A DNA stretch of 64,000 bases from JAGRKR01 sp041397725 (GCA_041397725.1 JAWKVZ010000001.1:682001-746000), one strand, 5' to 3'. Positions 38,045-47,757 are shown, counted from the first letter of the stretch. Notes: generated by a model not told the origin, from the letters alone. Translations and numbers: made by a program.

Positions 38045-38191
38045 CGACACGCTCCATGGCGCTCGAGTACGGCCGATCTGCGGCCCCGAACTCGCGGTCC
38101 CAGCACGTCGTGGCTGGAGCTCTCGGTCCACCAGGCCACTGCACATCGCGCCCTCGGCTCGCCCCGAAAGGCCAGAACAGCGCCTCCCTAT

Positions 38192-38213
38192 CGTGACATG
38201 TCGCGAGTTCACG
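38192..38213. promoter_or_regulatory. Crp/Fnr-like inverted repeat in the 318-base divergent gap
   Basis: CGTGA, 12-base spacer, TCACG is a near Crp-type inverted repeat, though its spacer is longer than the usual 6. It lies in the 38045-38362 gap, 148 bases from the regulator and 150 from the transporter start. Nothing else was recognised in the gap. It is a candidate operator only. Confidence 0.35.
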
Positions 38214-38362
38214 TCAATTCGCCGGAGTGTCGGCTGGACGACAGCCCTGAGCCAGCCAACCATGCTCTGCTGTCAGATGCGAGGCCTCCCGACCGCCTGC
38301 CCGCTGGGCAGTGAGCTCGATCAACGAGCCGCGACACCGGGATGTGGCCCGGGAGGAACGCC

Positions 38363-39880
38363 ATGACCGACATCACGCAGACGCCGGTGCGCAGCGGGCT
38401 GCTCGACACCTTGCGCAACAATATCGCTCAGAGCGGCCGCAACCCGACGACGACTCTGGTCGGCTTCGTATCCGCCTGGGTTGTCTTCTTCCTCATACTC
38501 TGGGTGATGCCGCTTCCGAGCGGATTGACGCCTGCCGGCAAGGCCGTGCTCGCGGTCATGGCCTGGGCCACGATCATGTGGGTCTCGGAGGCGATCCCCG
38601 TCGGCATTTCCGGGCTTCTCATCCCGATGCTGCTCGTCATGACCGGAGCCATCCAAGGCCTTCCCCGCGCGGGCAGCGGCTTCTCGACCCCGGTGGTGTT
38701 CCTCTGCCTTTCGGCCTTCATCTTCGCCGCCATCATGCAGGCTGCCGGGCTCGACAGGCGCATCGCCCTCAATCTGCTGAAGTGGATGAAGGCGCAGACG
38801 GTGAACGGCGTCATCTGGGCCATGTTCGCCGTCAACTTCATCCTCTCCCTCATCATTCCCGCCGCCAACGCCCGCGCAGCCACGCTGCTGCCGGTCATCA
38901 ACGGCATCTGCTCCTTCTTCGACGACGACGAGCAGGGCAAGGCCGGTCGCAAGGCCATCGTCATCCAGACGCTGGTCTACGGCTCGATGATTTCCGGCAT
39001 GTGCATCCTCACTGCCCACCTGCCGAACTACGTGCTGGTGAACCTCTTCGACAAGCAGCTCGGCATCAAGATTTCCTACTACCAGTGGTTCGTCATGCAG
39101 TGGCCATACCTCGGCATGTTCGTGCTGACGCAATTCTGGGTGCAACGCTACTTCAAGACGCGCGCAGTCGGCGTCAAGGGCGGCTTCCAGGCCGTCGAGC
39201 GCATGCAGTCGGAGTTGCCCAAGACCACGCAGAGCGAGTGGCTGATCATGCTGGTGTTCGGCCTCGTCGCCCTCGCCTGGATGACGGAGTCCGTGCACAA
39301 GATCCGCGCCGCCCCCGTGGCGCTCATCGGCCTCGCGGTCCTCTTCATCCCCGGCCTGTTCAGCTTCAAGTGGAAGGAGATCCAGGACAGGACCATCTGG
39401 GGCACGCTGTTGCTGCTCGCCGGCGCGCTGTCGCTCTCGTCGGCCATGGCGTCGACCGGCCTCGCCAAGTGGCTCGCCGACGTCCTGCACCCCGTCACCA
39501 CCGGCTACTCCTGGTGGATGATCATTCTCATCATGATGGTCGGCACGCACATCATTCGCATCGGCATGCTCTCGAACATCGCCGCCATCACCATGCTGGC
39601 GCCGATCCTGATCGCACTCGCGCCCAAGCTCGGGCTGCATCCCGTGGCGTTCACCATGCTCGTCGCGGACACCGACACCTTCGCGTATCTGCTGCCGACG
39701 CAGATCACGGCGGCGGTCATCGCCTACTCGAGCGGCACCTTCACGATGACCGACTACTTCAAGGTCGGCTGGGTCGCCGTGTTGATCGCCATCGCCTACG
39801 GCATCCTGGTCATGGCCCCCTGGTATGCCTACCTCGGCATCCCCGTCTGGGACCCCACGGCGCCGTGGCCCTTCAAGTAG
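38363..39880 (+). CDS. DASS (SLC13) family anion:sodium symporter
   Basis: The 505-residue protein has about 12 membrane helices and the divalent-anion symporter pattern: MWVSEAIPVGISGLLIP, SLIIPAANARAATLLPVING and DTDTFAYLLPTQ near the end. Substrates of relatives are dicarboxylates, sulfate or organic sulfonates. GGAGGAACG lies before the ATG at 38363. It is followed 40 bases later by the DUF3604-type gene, so the two form an import-and-process unit. Confidence 0.88.
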   Translation: MTDITQTPVRSGLLDTLRNNIAQSGRNPTTTLVGFVSAWVVFFLILWVMPLPSGLTPAGKAVLAVMAWATIMWVSEAIPVGISGLLIPMLLVMTGAIQGLPRAGSGFSTPVVFLCLSAFIFAAIMQAAGLDRRIALNLLKWMKAQTVNGVIWAMFAVNFILSLIIPAANARAATLLPVINGICSFFDDDEQGKAGRKAIVIQTLVYGSMISGMCILTAHLPNYVLVNLFDKQLGIKISYYQWFVMQWPYLGMFVLTQFWVQRYFKTRAVGVKGGFQAVERMQSELPKTTQSEWLIMLVFGLVALAWMTESVHKIRAAPVALIGLAVLFIPGLFSFKWKEIQDRTIWGTLLLLAGALSLSSAMASTGLAKWLADVLHPVTTGYSWWMIILIMMVGTHIIRIGMLSNIAAITMLAPILIALAPKLGLHPVAFTMLVADTDTFAYLLPTQITAAVIAYSSGTFTMTDYFKVGWVAVLIAIAYGILVMAPWYAYLGIPVWDPTAPWPFK

Positions 39881-39920
39881 TCACCGGCAGGCACCTATTG
39901 CCCAAGAACAGGAGAGAACG

Positions 39921-42344
39921 ATGCAAGACAAGGCCGACGAGCGTCTGAGCCTGACCGAGGCACAACTGCGCAAGGAGCTCGGCAGCTATGTCGCTCCGAA
40001 GGGGTTGTTCGAGCAGAATATCCGGCAGCCCTTCCTCGGCCGCGTCACGTGCAACGTCGACCGTCTGGTCGCCGGGGAATGGACGGAGGTCGTGATCGAC
40101 TACGAGGTCGGCCAGGCCGGCCTCGCCGACGGCGCCTGGGTCAAGGCAACGTTCAAGTTCTACTCGGACTGGGCGCTTTTCCAGACCGCCGACCCGACCA
40201 AGCCCAACTACGTGTCGGCCGAATACCATGCCGGGCCTTTGATGCCCGGCCAGTCCCCGGCCACCGTGCAGTCCCTCAAGGTCCGCTTCGACCAGAAGGG
40301 CCACGAACGGCCGTTCCAGAAGGCCATCATCGTCGACACCGTCGACGGCTACCTCAATCCGGGCGATCACATCATCATCCGGCTGGGAGACCGGCGCGGC
40401 GGCGGCCCAGGCACGCGCGTGCAGACGTTCGTCGAGGAGAACTTCCGCTTCCGCTGCTACGTCGATCCGCTCGGCACCTCGCGCTTCGCCGCGATCCCCG
40501 GCGACATCTCCATGGACATCGTGCCGGGCGCACCGCACCAGCTCGAGGTACGGGCACCACGCTTCGTGCGGCCTGACACCCCCTACGTCGCGCGCGTGCG
40601 CGTCGACGACCAATGGGGCAACGCCTGCGTCGATCTCGATGCCGAGGTGCTGCTCGAGGCCTATCACGGCGACAGCAAGCTCTACACCAAGCGCCATCGC
40701 TTCAACACGAGGGGCCGCCAGCGCACCGATCATTGGGCGTTCGTCGAGGTCGACGACCTCCCGCGCAAGGTCGGCGAATTGAAGATCGTCGCGACCATGC
40801 CGGACGCCAGGGGCGTCAAGCCCGCAGAGTGGTACGTGACGATCGACAAGTCCTGCCCGGCACCCCGCATCCTCAACGGCGAGCTGCACTGCCACGCCGA
40901 GGACACCGTCGGCATCAACGACACCGATTACAATCTCCGTTATGCGCGCGACTGCTCGGGGCTCGATTTCACGGGCTATACCGCCAATGACTTCCAGATC
41001 ACCGAGAAGAACTGGGGCACCTCCGTGGCCTTCTGCCAGGAGCTCAACGAGCCCGGCAAGTTCGTCGTCTATCCCAATCAGGAATGGTGCGGCTCATCCT
41101 GCGCCGGCGGCGACCATCTCGTCGTCTTCCTGCACGACGAGGACCCGAAGTTCCCGCGCCGGCCCGACGGCACCGGCAATGTCCGCTCGTTCGAGTGGAA
41201 CGAGGACATGAAGGGCCAAGCCGTGCAGCCCGGCGCCTGGCCGCTCGAGCTGCTCTGGCGGGCCTACATCCATGACCCCGAGAACCACCTGATCATGCCG
41301 CACGTCGGTGGCCGGCGGGCGATCCTCGACTGGTATCATCCCGAGCTCGACCGGCTGATCGAGATCTGCTCCACGTGGGGGCACTTCGAGTGGCTCTATC
41401 ACGACGCCATACAGCGCGGGCACAAGCTCGGCTGCTACGGCGGCGGTGACGAGCATCGCGGCCGGCCCGGCGGCGGCGCGCCCGGCACACAGGTGTTCGG
41501 CGTGTTCGGTCCCAACACCGGCGTCATCGCGGACAGCCTCGACCGGGGCACCGTCGGCAAAGCCCTGCGCGCACGCCACACGACCGCCAACACCGGGCCC
41601 GGACTCTACGGCCTCGCGACGTGCGGCAAGCACATGATGGGAGACGAATTCACCCACAAGGGACCGGCGAAGATCAACTACCGGTTCCTCGGGCAGAGCG
41701 GCTGGGACGAGATCGTCGCCTTCAACCACGCCGGCGAGATCTACCGCCGCAACCTGCAGCAGGAGGCTGGCTTCAGCGACCGTAAGATCCGCATCCGCTA
41801 CGGCGGCGCGCGCATCAAGGACCGCTATCGCTGGTGTGAGTGGAGCGGCACGATCTCCGTGCTCAACGGCACCATCAACGACTTCGTCGGCCGCGGCTAT
41901 GAGCACCTGGAGGAACGCTGCTGGCGGGCCAGCCCGACCGACATCAGCTTCCGCAGCGACACCTACGGCGATACCGACGCCGTCGAGATCGACATCCTCG
42001 GGCTCGCCGACTGCACGCTGCACATCCACGGCCGCATCGACGGCTACGTCAAGATCGGCAACCCGCTCGACGGCAATCCCTTCGTGCATTGCCCGACGTT
42101 CGACTGGACGGTGTCGGGGCGCGAGCTGTTCGAGCATGGCGCGGTGCGGCGCGATCTGGGCGGGGCGGAGGTCATGCTGGCCGTCGAGCGCATGAGCGAT
42201 GCGCCCATGCCGCGCGACGTCTCCGGCAGCTTCGAGGTGGCGGCGAACAACGGCCCGCACGGCCACCAGCCGGTGTTCCTGCGCGCGCGACAGACCGACG
42301 ACCACAAGGTCTGGACCTCGGCCATGTTCATCACGTCCGGCTGA
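39921..42344 (+). CDS. Large PHP/DUF3604-like metal-dependent hydrolase
   Basis: The 807-residue protein has no signal peptide. The N-terminal 320 residues are beta-rich Ig-like modules (LEVRAPRFVRPDTPYVARV). A PHP-type metal domain starts at ILNGELHCHAEDTVGINDTD (HxH, about residue 330) and carries later His/Asp sites (GGDHLVVFLHDED, LIMPHVGGRRA, CYGGGDEHRGRPG). The C-terminal 200 residues are again beta-rich (SWRASPTDISFRSD type). This matches DUF3604-type proteins of unknown activity. AGGAGAG lies before the ATG at 39921. It shares an operon with the anion symporter. Confidence 0.82.
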   Translation: MQDKADERLSLTEAQLRKELGSYVAPKGLFEQNIRQPFLGRVTCNVDRLVAGEWTEVVIDYEVGQAGLADGAWVKATFKFYSDWALFQTADPTKPNYVSAEYHAGPLMPGQSPATVQSLKVRFDQKGHERPFQKAIIVDTVDGYLNPGDHIIIRLGDRRGGGPGTRVQTFVEENFRFRCYVDPLGTSRFAAIPGDISMDIVPGAPHQLEVRAPRFVRPDTPYVARVRVDDQWGNACVDLDAEVLLEAYHGDSKLYTKRHRFNTRGRQRTDHWAFVEVDDLPRKVGELKIVATMPDARGVKPAEWYVTIDKSCPAPRILNGELHCHAEDTVGINDTDYNLRYARDCSGLDFTGYTANDFQITEKNWGTSVAFCQELNEPGKFVVYPNQEWCGSSCAGGDHLVVFLHDEDPKFPRRPDGTGNVRSFEWNEDMKGQAVQPGAWPLELLWRAYIHDPENHLIMPHVGGRRAILDWYHPELDRLIEICSTWGHFEWLYHDAIQRGHKLGCYGGGDEHRGRPGGGAPGTQVFGVFGPNTGVIADSLDRGTVGKALRARHTTANTGPGLYGLATCGKHMMGDEFTHKGPAKINYRFLGQSGWDEIVAFNHAGEIYRRNLQQEAGFSDRKIRIRYGGARIKDRYRWCEWSGTISVLNGTINDFVGRGYEHLEERCWRASPTDISFRSDTYGDTDAVEIDILGLADCTLHIHGRIDGYVKIGNPLDGNPFVHCPTFDWTVSGRELFEHGAVRRDLGGAEVMLAVERMSDAPMPRDVSGSFEVAANNGPHGHQPVFLRARQTDDHKVWTSAMFITSG

Positions 42345-42589
42345 GAAGGACTCGGCCGCCGACCGGCAGGGGCGGCGCCCTCGGCGACCGACGTGACGAG
42401 GGATGCACTTTCGTCACGTCGGTGCCACGCGACGGTCGGCGAAGCCCCGCCCCCTCACGCCTGCCAGGGCAAAAGTGCCACAGCGCGATCAAATCTCGTC
42501 GCTGGCGACAGCGCCCCCTGACATTGCCGCCGCCGCCCCCCATCTGCTCGCCCATGCCGGTCGCAGCCGGCTCAGCGAAGGAGATAGGC

Positions 42590-42805
42590 ATGTCCAGTCC
42601 CGACAGCGGTGCCTCCGGCAAGAGCGCGTGTGCGGAGCAGGAATACACCAAGCGGGTCACGGCCGCCGGGTGGACGGCTGGCGTCTCGGCCTTCTTCATT
42701 CTCGGCACGATGATCGGACAGAACAGCTGGCCGTCGGCCGCCACCGGGATAGGCGTGGCGGTGATGGTCGCCATCGTCTGCAGCCTCATGCTGCGGAGGC
42801 CCTAG
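42590..42805 (+). CDS. Small two-helix membrane protein (71 residues)
   Basis: A polar 25-residue start (MSSPDSGASGKSACAEQEYT) is followed by two hydrophobic segments (GWTAGVSAFFILGTMIG and ATGIGVAVMVAIVCSLML). GGAGATA lies before the ATG. The function is unknown. The 245 bases between the DUF3604-like gene and this one hold no other gene. Confidence 0.65.
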   Translation: MSSPDSGASGKSACAEQEYTKRVTAAGWTAGVSAFFILGTMIGQNSWPSAATGIGVAVMVAIVCSLMLRRP

Positions 42806-42840
42806 CCGCCCCGCACGTGGCGCGAGGGGCGGCGCTCTGG

Positions 42841-43473
42841 TCAGACGATGCCGTTGCGCCCATGACGCAGGAACGCGGGCCGAAGGCTCAGGCGCTCGAG
42901 GTAGGCCTCCACGGCTGGCCGTGCGGGTCGGGCCGGCACCTCTGTCATGAACCAGCGATTGAGCGAAAGCCCGATCGGAATGTCTGCCAAGGTGAAATCC
43001 GGGCCGGCGACGTGATCTGTGCGTGCGAGCTGGCCTTCCAGGATGTCGATATGCTTCTGCCAAGCCGCGAGCGAACTCGCGATCTCGCCGGCGTCGGCGA
43101 ACGCAGGATTGTGCCGCACGAGCGCCTGGAAGGCATAGCGCCAGGAGGCGTTGAAGTCACTCGCCTGCCAGTCCATCCACTTCTCGACCAGCGCCCGCGC
43201 CCGTGGCTCGCTCGGCAACAGGCTCGCAGCACCATAGGCGCCCGCCAGATAGCGCAGGATCGTGTTGGATTCCCACAGCACGAAATCGCCATCCACGATG
43301 ACCGGCACGAGAGCGTTCGGATTGAGCGCCAGGAACGCAGGGTCGAGCGTGTCGCGAAAGCCGGAGCCCCAATCCTCGCGCGTGTACGCGACGCCGATCT
43401 CGTCACACGCCCACAGAACCTTGCGGACGTTGATCGATGAGGCCTTGCCGAGAATGCGGATCATCGGGGCCAT
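42841..43473 (-). CDS. Glutathione S-transferase
   Basis: The 210-residue product has a thioredoxin-like N-domain (MIRILGKASSINVRKVLWAC, FLALNPNALVPVIVDGDFVLWESNTILRYLA without break in the protein) and a helical C-domain with FTLADIPIGLSLNRW. The ESNTI motif binds the glutathione gamma-glutamyl group. The likely role is detoxification. It follows the peroxiredoxin gene on the same strand. Confidence 0.9.
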   Translation of the reverse strand: MAPMIRILGKASSINVRKVLWACDEIGVAYTREDWGSGFRDTLDPAFLALNPNALVPVIVDGDFVLWESNTILRYLAGAYGAASLLPSEPRARALVEKWMDWQASDFNASWRYAFQALVRHNPAFADAGEIASSLAAWQKHIDILEGQLARTDHVAGPDFTLADIPIGLSLNRWFMTEVPARPARPAVEAYLERLSLRPAFLRHGRNGIV

Positions 43474-43557
43474 GCCATGTCACGCTGACAATGCCGAGGG
43501 GTTCACCGGCTCAGCCGTCGGCGTGCGGCCGCAGGCTCAGCGTCGCCCCACGACCGC

Positions 43558-44040
43558 TCAGAGATCGGCGAGCAGGGTCTCCGCGCTCGTTGCGCCGAAA
43601 CCGCCGGCCTCTTCCAGATGCAAGTGTGTGATCGTGCCGTTGTCCACGATCATCGAGAACCGGCGACAGCGCGGACCATAGCCCTTGGCGCTCATGTCGA
43701 CCTCGAGACCGGCCGCCCGCGTGAAGTTCAGGCAGCCGTCGCCGACCATGGTCACGACGCCGGTCGCGCGATGCTCCTTCGCCCAGGCCGCCATGACCGC
43801 CGCATCGTTGACCGACAGGCAGACGATGTCGTCGATACCCTTGGCCTTGAGCGCGGCGGCATGCTCGACGAAGCCCGGCAGGTGCTGGCGCGAACAGGTG
43901 CGCGTGAAGGCTCCGGGAACGCCGAACAGCGCCACCTTCTTGCCAGCAAACAGCGTATCGCTCGGGATCGGACCCGGCCCGTCGTCGGTCATCACGAACA
44001 CGATGACGGACGGGATCCTGTCACCAACCTTGAGTGTCAT
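43558..44040 (-). CDS. Peroxiredoxin (Prx5 / AhpE-like hybrid family)
   Basis: The 160-residue protein has the Prx5 site FGVPGAFTRTCSRQHLPGF with the peroxidatic Cys (about residue 49) and the Thr three residues before it. The family has PTCS where this has RTCS. It also has DDIVCLSVNDAAVMAAWAK and GLEVDMSAKGYGPRCRRF. It reduces hydroperoxides with thiol donors, and the GST gene downstream makes a glutathione partner likely. It lies 58 bases after the monooxygenase gene. Confidence 0.92.
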   Translation of the reverse strand: MTLKVGDRIPSVIVFVMTDDGPGPIPSDTLFAGKKVALFGVPGAFTRTCSRQHLPGFVEHAAALKAKGIDDIVCLSVNDAAVMAAWAKEHRATGVVTMVGDGCLNFTRAAGLEVDMSAKGYGPRCRRFSMIVDNGTITHLHLEEAGGFGATSAETLLADL

Positions 44041-44098
44041 GTCTCACGCCCTCGGATTGCCCTGGCCGTGAGATTAGCGCGTTCCCCGGCCTTTGCCA

Positions 44099-45418
44099 TC
44101 AAAACCCGTCGGCGGGGCGATCGAGGCCGAAGTGCGAACGCAGCGTCTCGCCTTCGTAGGCGGTGCGGAAGAGGCCGCGCTTCTGCAGGATCGGCAGCAC
44201 CTCGGCGATGAAGGCATCGAGCATGCCCGGCAGCAGCGGCGGCATCAGGTTGAAGCCGTCGGCGGCGCCGGAGTCGAACCAGTCGACGATCAGGTCGGCG
44301 AGCTGCTCCGGCGTGCCCGTGAACGTGAAATGACCGCGCGCGCCGGCGAGCTTGGCGAGCAGCTGGCGCAGCGTCGGCCGTTCGCGCTTGACCATGCCGA
44401 CGATCACCTCCGTGCGGCTGCGCGCCGCCTGCACGTCGTCGGGATCGGGGAAGTCCTCGGGCGAGAGCGGCTTGTCGAGCGGCAGGTGCGAGAAGTCGTG
44501 CCCGCCGAAGCGGCCCGAGAGGCGCTTGCGGCCGACCTCGGGGTCGGCGAGGTTGTTGAGCTCGTCGGCAAGCTTCTGCGCCTCCGCGACCGTGCCGCCG
44601 AGCACCGCGCTCAGGCCCGGCAGGACCAGAACCTGGTTGGGCGCGCGTCCCTCCGTCACGGCATGCGCCTTGATGTCGGCATAGAAGGTCTGCGCCGTCG
44701 ATTTCTCCATGTGCGCGGTGAAGATCGCCTCGGCGTGGCGCGCGGCGAAGCGCCGGCCCGTGTCGGAGGACCCCGCCTGCACCAGCACCGGCCGGCCCTG
44801 CGGCCCGCGCGGCACGTTGAGCGGACCGGTGACGGAATAGTACTTGCCCTCGTGATTGACGGGACGGATGCGGTCAGGCTGCGCGTAGCGGCCGCTCGCA
44901 CGGTCGTCGAGGATGGCATCGTCGGCCCAACCGTCCCACAGCCCCTTGACGACCTCGAGATACTCCTCCGCCCGCTCGTAGCGCTCGGCGTGGCTCACCT
45001 GGCTCGTGTCGCCGAAGTTGCGCGCAGCCTCCACCGCCCAGGTGGTGACGATGTTCCAGCCGACGCGCCCACCGCTCATATGATCGAGCGACGCGTAGTA
45101 GCGCGCGAGGTTGTAGGGCTCGGTGTAGGTCGTGGAGGCGGTGGCGATCAGGCCGATGCGCTTGGTCGACACGGCGAGCGCCCCGAGCGTCGTGATCGGC
45201 TCGAGCCAAGCATGCGGCGCGTGCGCGTAGTCACTCCAGAGCGACAGGATATCCGCCAGGAAAATGGAGTCGAGCAAGCCGGCCTCGGCCCGCCTGGCGA
45301 GATCCTGGAAATAGGCGATGTCGGTCAATCCGAAGGGCGAGGAGTTCGGATGACGCCAGGAGGCCTCGTGATGGCCGCGGCTCTGGATGAACAGGTTGAA
45401 ATGGAGTTGCCGTCTCAT
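44099..45418 (-). CDS. NtaA/DmoA-family FMN-dependent monooxygenase (bacterial luciferase-like)
   Basis: The 439-residue protein begins MRRQLHFNLFIQSRGHHEAS and has the class C flavin monooxygenase pattern: YFQDLARRAEAGLLDSIFLAD, TYTEPYNLARYYASLDHMSG, GRVGWNIVTTW and RPVLVQAGSSDTGRRFAA. Relatives oxidise nitrilotriacetate, dimethyl sulfide or alkanesulfonates using reduced FMN from a partner. Together with the peroxiredoxin and GST it forms a same-strand group. The 45419-45657 gap holds no gene. Confidence 0.9.
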   Translation of the reverse strand: MRRQLHFNLFIQSRGHHEASWRHPNSSPFGLTDIAYFQDLARRAEAGLLDSIFLADILSLWSDYAHAPHAWLEPITTLGALAVSTKRIGLIATASTTYTEPYNLARYYASLDHMSGGRVGWNIVTTWAVEAARNFGDTSQVSHAERYERAEEYLEVVKGLWDGWADDAILDDRASGRYAQPDRIRPVNHEGKYYSVTGPLNVPRGPQGRPVLVQAGSSDTGRRFAARHAEAIFTAHMEKSTAQTFYADIKAHAVTEGRAPNQVLVLPGLSAVLGGTVAEAQKLADELNNLADPEVGRKRLSGRFGGHDFSHLPLDKPLSPEDFPDPDDVQAARSRTEVIVGMVKRERPTLRQLLAKLAGARGHFTFTGTPEQLADLIVDWFDSGAADGFNLMPPLLPGMLDAFIAEVLPILQKRGLFRTAYEGETLRSHFGLDRPADGF

Positions 45419-45657
45419 GTCGCTCCGCCCACATTTGCATGATCGGTGTAATCAACGCCCGTGAGGGTTTCGCGTCAACGGCAATCTTGGAAATTTCACT
45501 CCCTGCGACCAATATCCGCCCTCGGCTCCGCGAGGCGCAGGGTGCGCGCACCCCATGAAATCCGGTCGTGCAATCGTCATCCCGAAGCAAAGACGGCGCG
45601 CTCCGACAAAGAGCGCGCCACCCGATCGTCCAGAAAAAGTCCTCGAACGTCGGCCGC

Positions 45658-45804
45658 TTAGTGCGAGCCCTTGCCCTTGGAGACGCACTTCTTGGCGCCG
45701 GCATCCCAAACCATGCCCTTCTTGCACTTCTTCTGGGCCTCGGCCACGCTGGCGAGCGAGCCGGCGAGCACCAGAGCTGCGGCGATCGTGAGGATGGTCT
45801 TCAT
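45658..45804 (-). CDS. 48-residue secreted CKKG protein, copy 1
   Basis: The reading frame is MKTILTIAAALVLAGSLASV, AEAQ, then KKCKKGMVWDAGAKKCVSKG and KGSH. It is a signal peptide of about 23 residues followed by a mature Lys-rich peptide of about 25 with two Cys spaced by 12. It is too short for most gene finders. It has the same length and mature pattern (CKKG...D..AKKCV) as the gene at 49520-49666, which argues for a real family. Its upstream gap carries a palindrome at 45859-45875. Confidence 0.75.
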   Translation of the reverse strand: MKTILTIAAALVLAGSLASVAEAQKKCKKGMVWDAGAKKCVSKGKGSH

Positions 45805-45858
45805 GCTGTCTTACCTCGTTTGGTTGATAACGTCGCGGGACGAGTCTTGCCGCGCCGC

Positions 45859-45875
45859 GGCTTCAAATTGAAGCC
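45859..45875. promoter_or_regulatory. Perfect palindrome GGCTTCAA-A-TTGAAGCC
   Basis: This 17-base palindrome lies in the divergent gap between the 48-residue secreted gene and the MBL hydrolase, 55 bases upstream of the former. It could be an operator or a small hairpin. No regulator is identified. Confidence 0.4.
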
Positions 45876-46004
45876 ACGAGTTCGTGAACAGACGAGCCGT
45901 CACCGGCCGGTCCGAATACACGGCGAATATGGCGTAGCTGGTGTAGCCCCAGGCCGCAATCCGCGCTACGGTCCAAGCCCCGCCAGCCGAGGCCGTTGCC
46001 GACC

Positions 46005-46928
46005 ATGACCGATGAGCTCCCCCTGAAACGAGAGATGACCTTCACCTACGGCGAGCCACGCGAGCTGTGCCCCGGCGTGGTGCGCATCGTGGCCAACAAT
46101 CCCGGCCCCTTCACCTTCAAGGGCACGAATACCTATCTTCTCGGCCGGAACAGCCTCGCCGTCATCGATCCCGGCCCCGAGGACGCGGCGCAATGCGCGG
46201 CAATCCTGAAGGCGGCCGGCGGCAGACCCATCACCCATATCGTCGTCACGCACACCCACCACGACCATGTCGGCGGCCTTACCGCACTGCAACAGGCGAC
46301 AGGCGCCCTCTCGTGCGGATTCGGGCGGCGCGCCCGCAACGAGGGCGCCACGATCCGGAGCCCGTCGGGCGGCGAATACGTCGATCGCGACTTCAATCCG
46401 GATGTCGTGCTCGGTGACGGCGCACGGCTCGAGGGCGCGGAGTGGGCGCTCGAGGCTCTGCATACGCCGGGCCATGCGCCCGATCATCTCTGCTTGGCGC
46501 TGGCCGGCACGGGCGTGCTGTTCTCAGGCGACCACGTCATGTCCTGGAGCACCAGCGTCGTCGCCCCGCCCGAGGGCAACATGGCCGACTACATGCGCGG
46601 GCTCGAGCGACTGATGGAACGCTCAGATGCGCTCTACCTGCCCGGACATGGCGGACAGCTCGAGCAGCCGCAGCGTGTGGCGCGCGCCTTCCTCACCCAT
46701 CGGCGCATCCGCGAGCAGGCGATCCTCGGCTGCATCCGGGACGGCCATCGCACCATCGACCGCATCGTGCCCATCATCTACCAGGGCCTCGACGAGCGCC
46801 TCGTGCGCGCCGCCTCCATGTCCGTGCTCGCCCATATCGAGCACCTCATTCAGCGGCAGGAGATCGTGACTTGCGACGGGGCGCCTTCCGGACTGGCGAC
46901 CGCTTACGAACCCGCTTCCGGGCGCTGA
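46005..46928 (+). CDS. LACTB2-like MBL-fold hydrolase
   Basis: The 307-residue cytoplasmic protein has zinc motif 1 VVTHTHHDHVGG, LHTPGHAPDHLCL, the metal-bridging Asp in LFSGDHVMSW and the late His in YLPGHGGQ. It also has the C-terminal helical tail (HRRIREQAIL) of the LACTB2/glyoxalase II-like group. The ATG at 46005 is used. A TTG nine bases earlier is possible. Its last 83 bases overlap the convergent DUF1499 gene. The substrate is unknown. Confidence 0.86.
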   Translation: MTDELPLKREMTFTYGEPRELCPGVVRIVANNPGPFTFKGTNTYLLGRNSLAVIDPGPEDAAQCAAILKAAGGRPITHIVVTHTHHDHVGGLTALQQATGALSCGFGRRARNEGATIRSPSGGEYVDRDFNPDVVLGDGARLEGAEWALEALHTPGHAPDHLCLALAGTGVLFSGDHVMSWSTSVVAPPEGNMADYMRGLERLMERSDALYLPGHGGQLEQPQRVARAFLTHRRIREQAILGCIRDGHRTIDRIVPIIYQGLDERLVRAASMSVLAHIEHLIQRQEIVTCDGAPSGLATAYEPASGR

Positions 46929-47757
46929 CCGAGGGCCGCGCCGCCGGCGGTGGACTCGGCCTGGCTTCCGGCTCCACCACCGCGCCAACGGTCGCCGCCA
47001 CGCGGGCCTGCACCTCGCGCGCCAGCTTCAGCAACCGCCGCGCGTTCTGGCCGAAGTCGTGGCGGCCATAGCGCGAGGCCGACCGCATGTCGATGCGCGC
47101 ACTGCGTCGGTCCCCCTGCACGCGAATGACGATGTCGTCGGGAAAGCCGAGCACCAGCGTCCGGTCGACGGCTTCGATCGTCCCGGGCATCCCCGATCGC
47201 AGATCCGGCGGCTGCTCCTGCACCACCGTCCAGCGCAAGCGGCGGACCGCCTCGCGCACCAGCTCGAACGCCTCGGTGCTCGAGCGGCGCACGAGCATCG
47301 GCTCCACGCCGGGATAGGCGGCGAGCTGAGGCTCTGCAAAGGCTGCGGGATAGGTCAGCGGCGCCGTCGCCGACCGGCGCGTCTCGGCCAGGGCCCGGAA
47401 TACCGGCGGCTGGCGCGTGTCCGTGGTGACATCATTGATGAGCGGAAGTTGCAGGTACCATGCCGAGAGGGCCGCAGGCCATGCCAGGATGCAGGCGGCG
47501 ACCAGAATGCCCCATGTCGCGCGACCGCCGCCGCTGCCGCCCTCGCGCCAGATGCGGTAGAGCGCGAAAATCGCCAGCAGAATAGCCAGGCCCGCGCCCG
47601 CCAGCGCGACCTTGAACAGATCCAGCATGACCGGCGTCTGCAACAGGGAAACGCGATGCAGCACCGCCGCGACAAGGATGAGCTGGACGCTGAGCGCGGC
47701 AACCCGCAGGCTCCACACCGAGGAGCTCCGTGGTCGCATGTCCGAAGCGAACATCAT
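46846..47757 (-). CDS. DUF1499-family membrane protein
   Basis: The product has about 303 residues: three N-terminal helices (LRVAALSVQLILVAAVL, MLDLFKVALAGAGLAILLAIF, TWGILVAACILAWPAAL), a loop with NDVTTDTRQPPVF, then a cytoplasmic or periplasmic DUF1499 domain (VRRLRWTVVQEQ, DIVIRVQGDRRSARIDMRSASRYG, FGQNARR). It ends in a basic tail (RKRVRKRSPVRKAPRRKSRS). The longer GTG start at 47826 is possible. The basic tail overlaps the MBL gene end on the other strand, so its sequence may be constrained by that gene. Confidence 0.75.
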   Translation of the reverse strand: MMFASDMRPRSSSVWSLRVAALSVQLILVAAVLHRVSLLQTPVMLDLFKVALAGAGLAILLAIFALYRIWREGGSGGGRATWGILVAACILAWPAALSAWYLQLPLINDVTTDTRQPPVFRALAETRRSATAPLTYPAAFAEPQLAAYPGVEPMLVRRSSTEAFELVREAVRRLRWTVVQEQPPDLRSGMPGTIEAVDRTLVLGFPDDIVIRVQGDRRSARIDMRSASRYGRHDFGQNARRLLKLAREVQARVAATVGAVVEPEARPSPPPAARPSVSARKRVRKRSPVRKAPRRKSRSPAAE

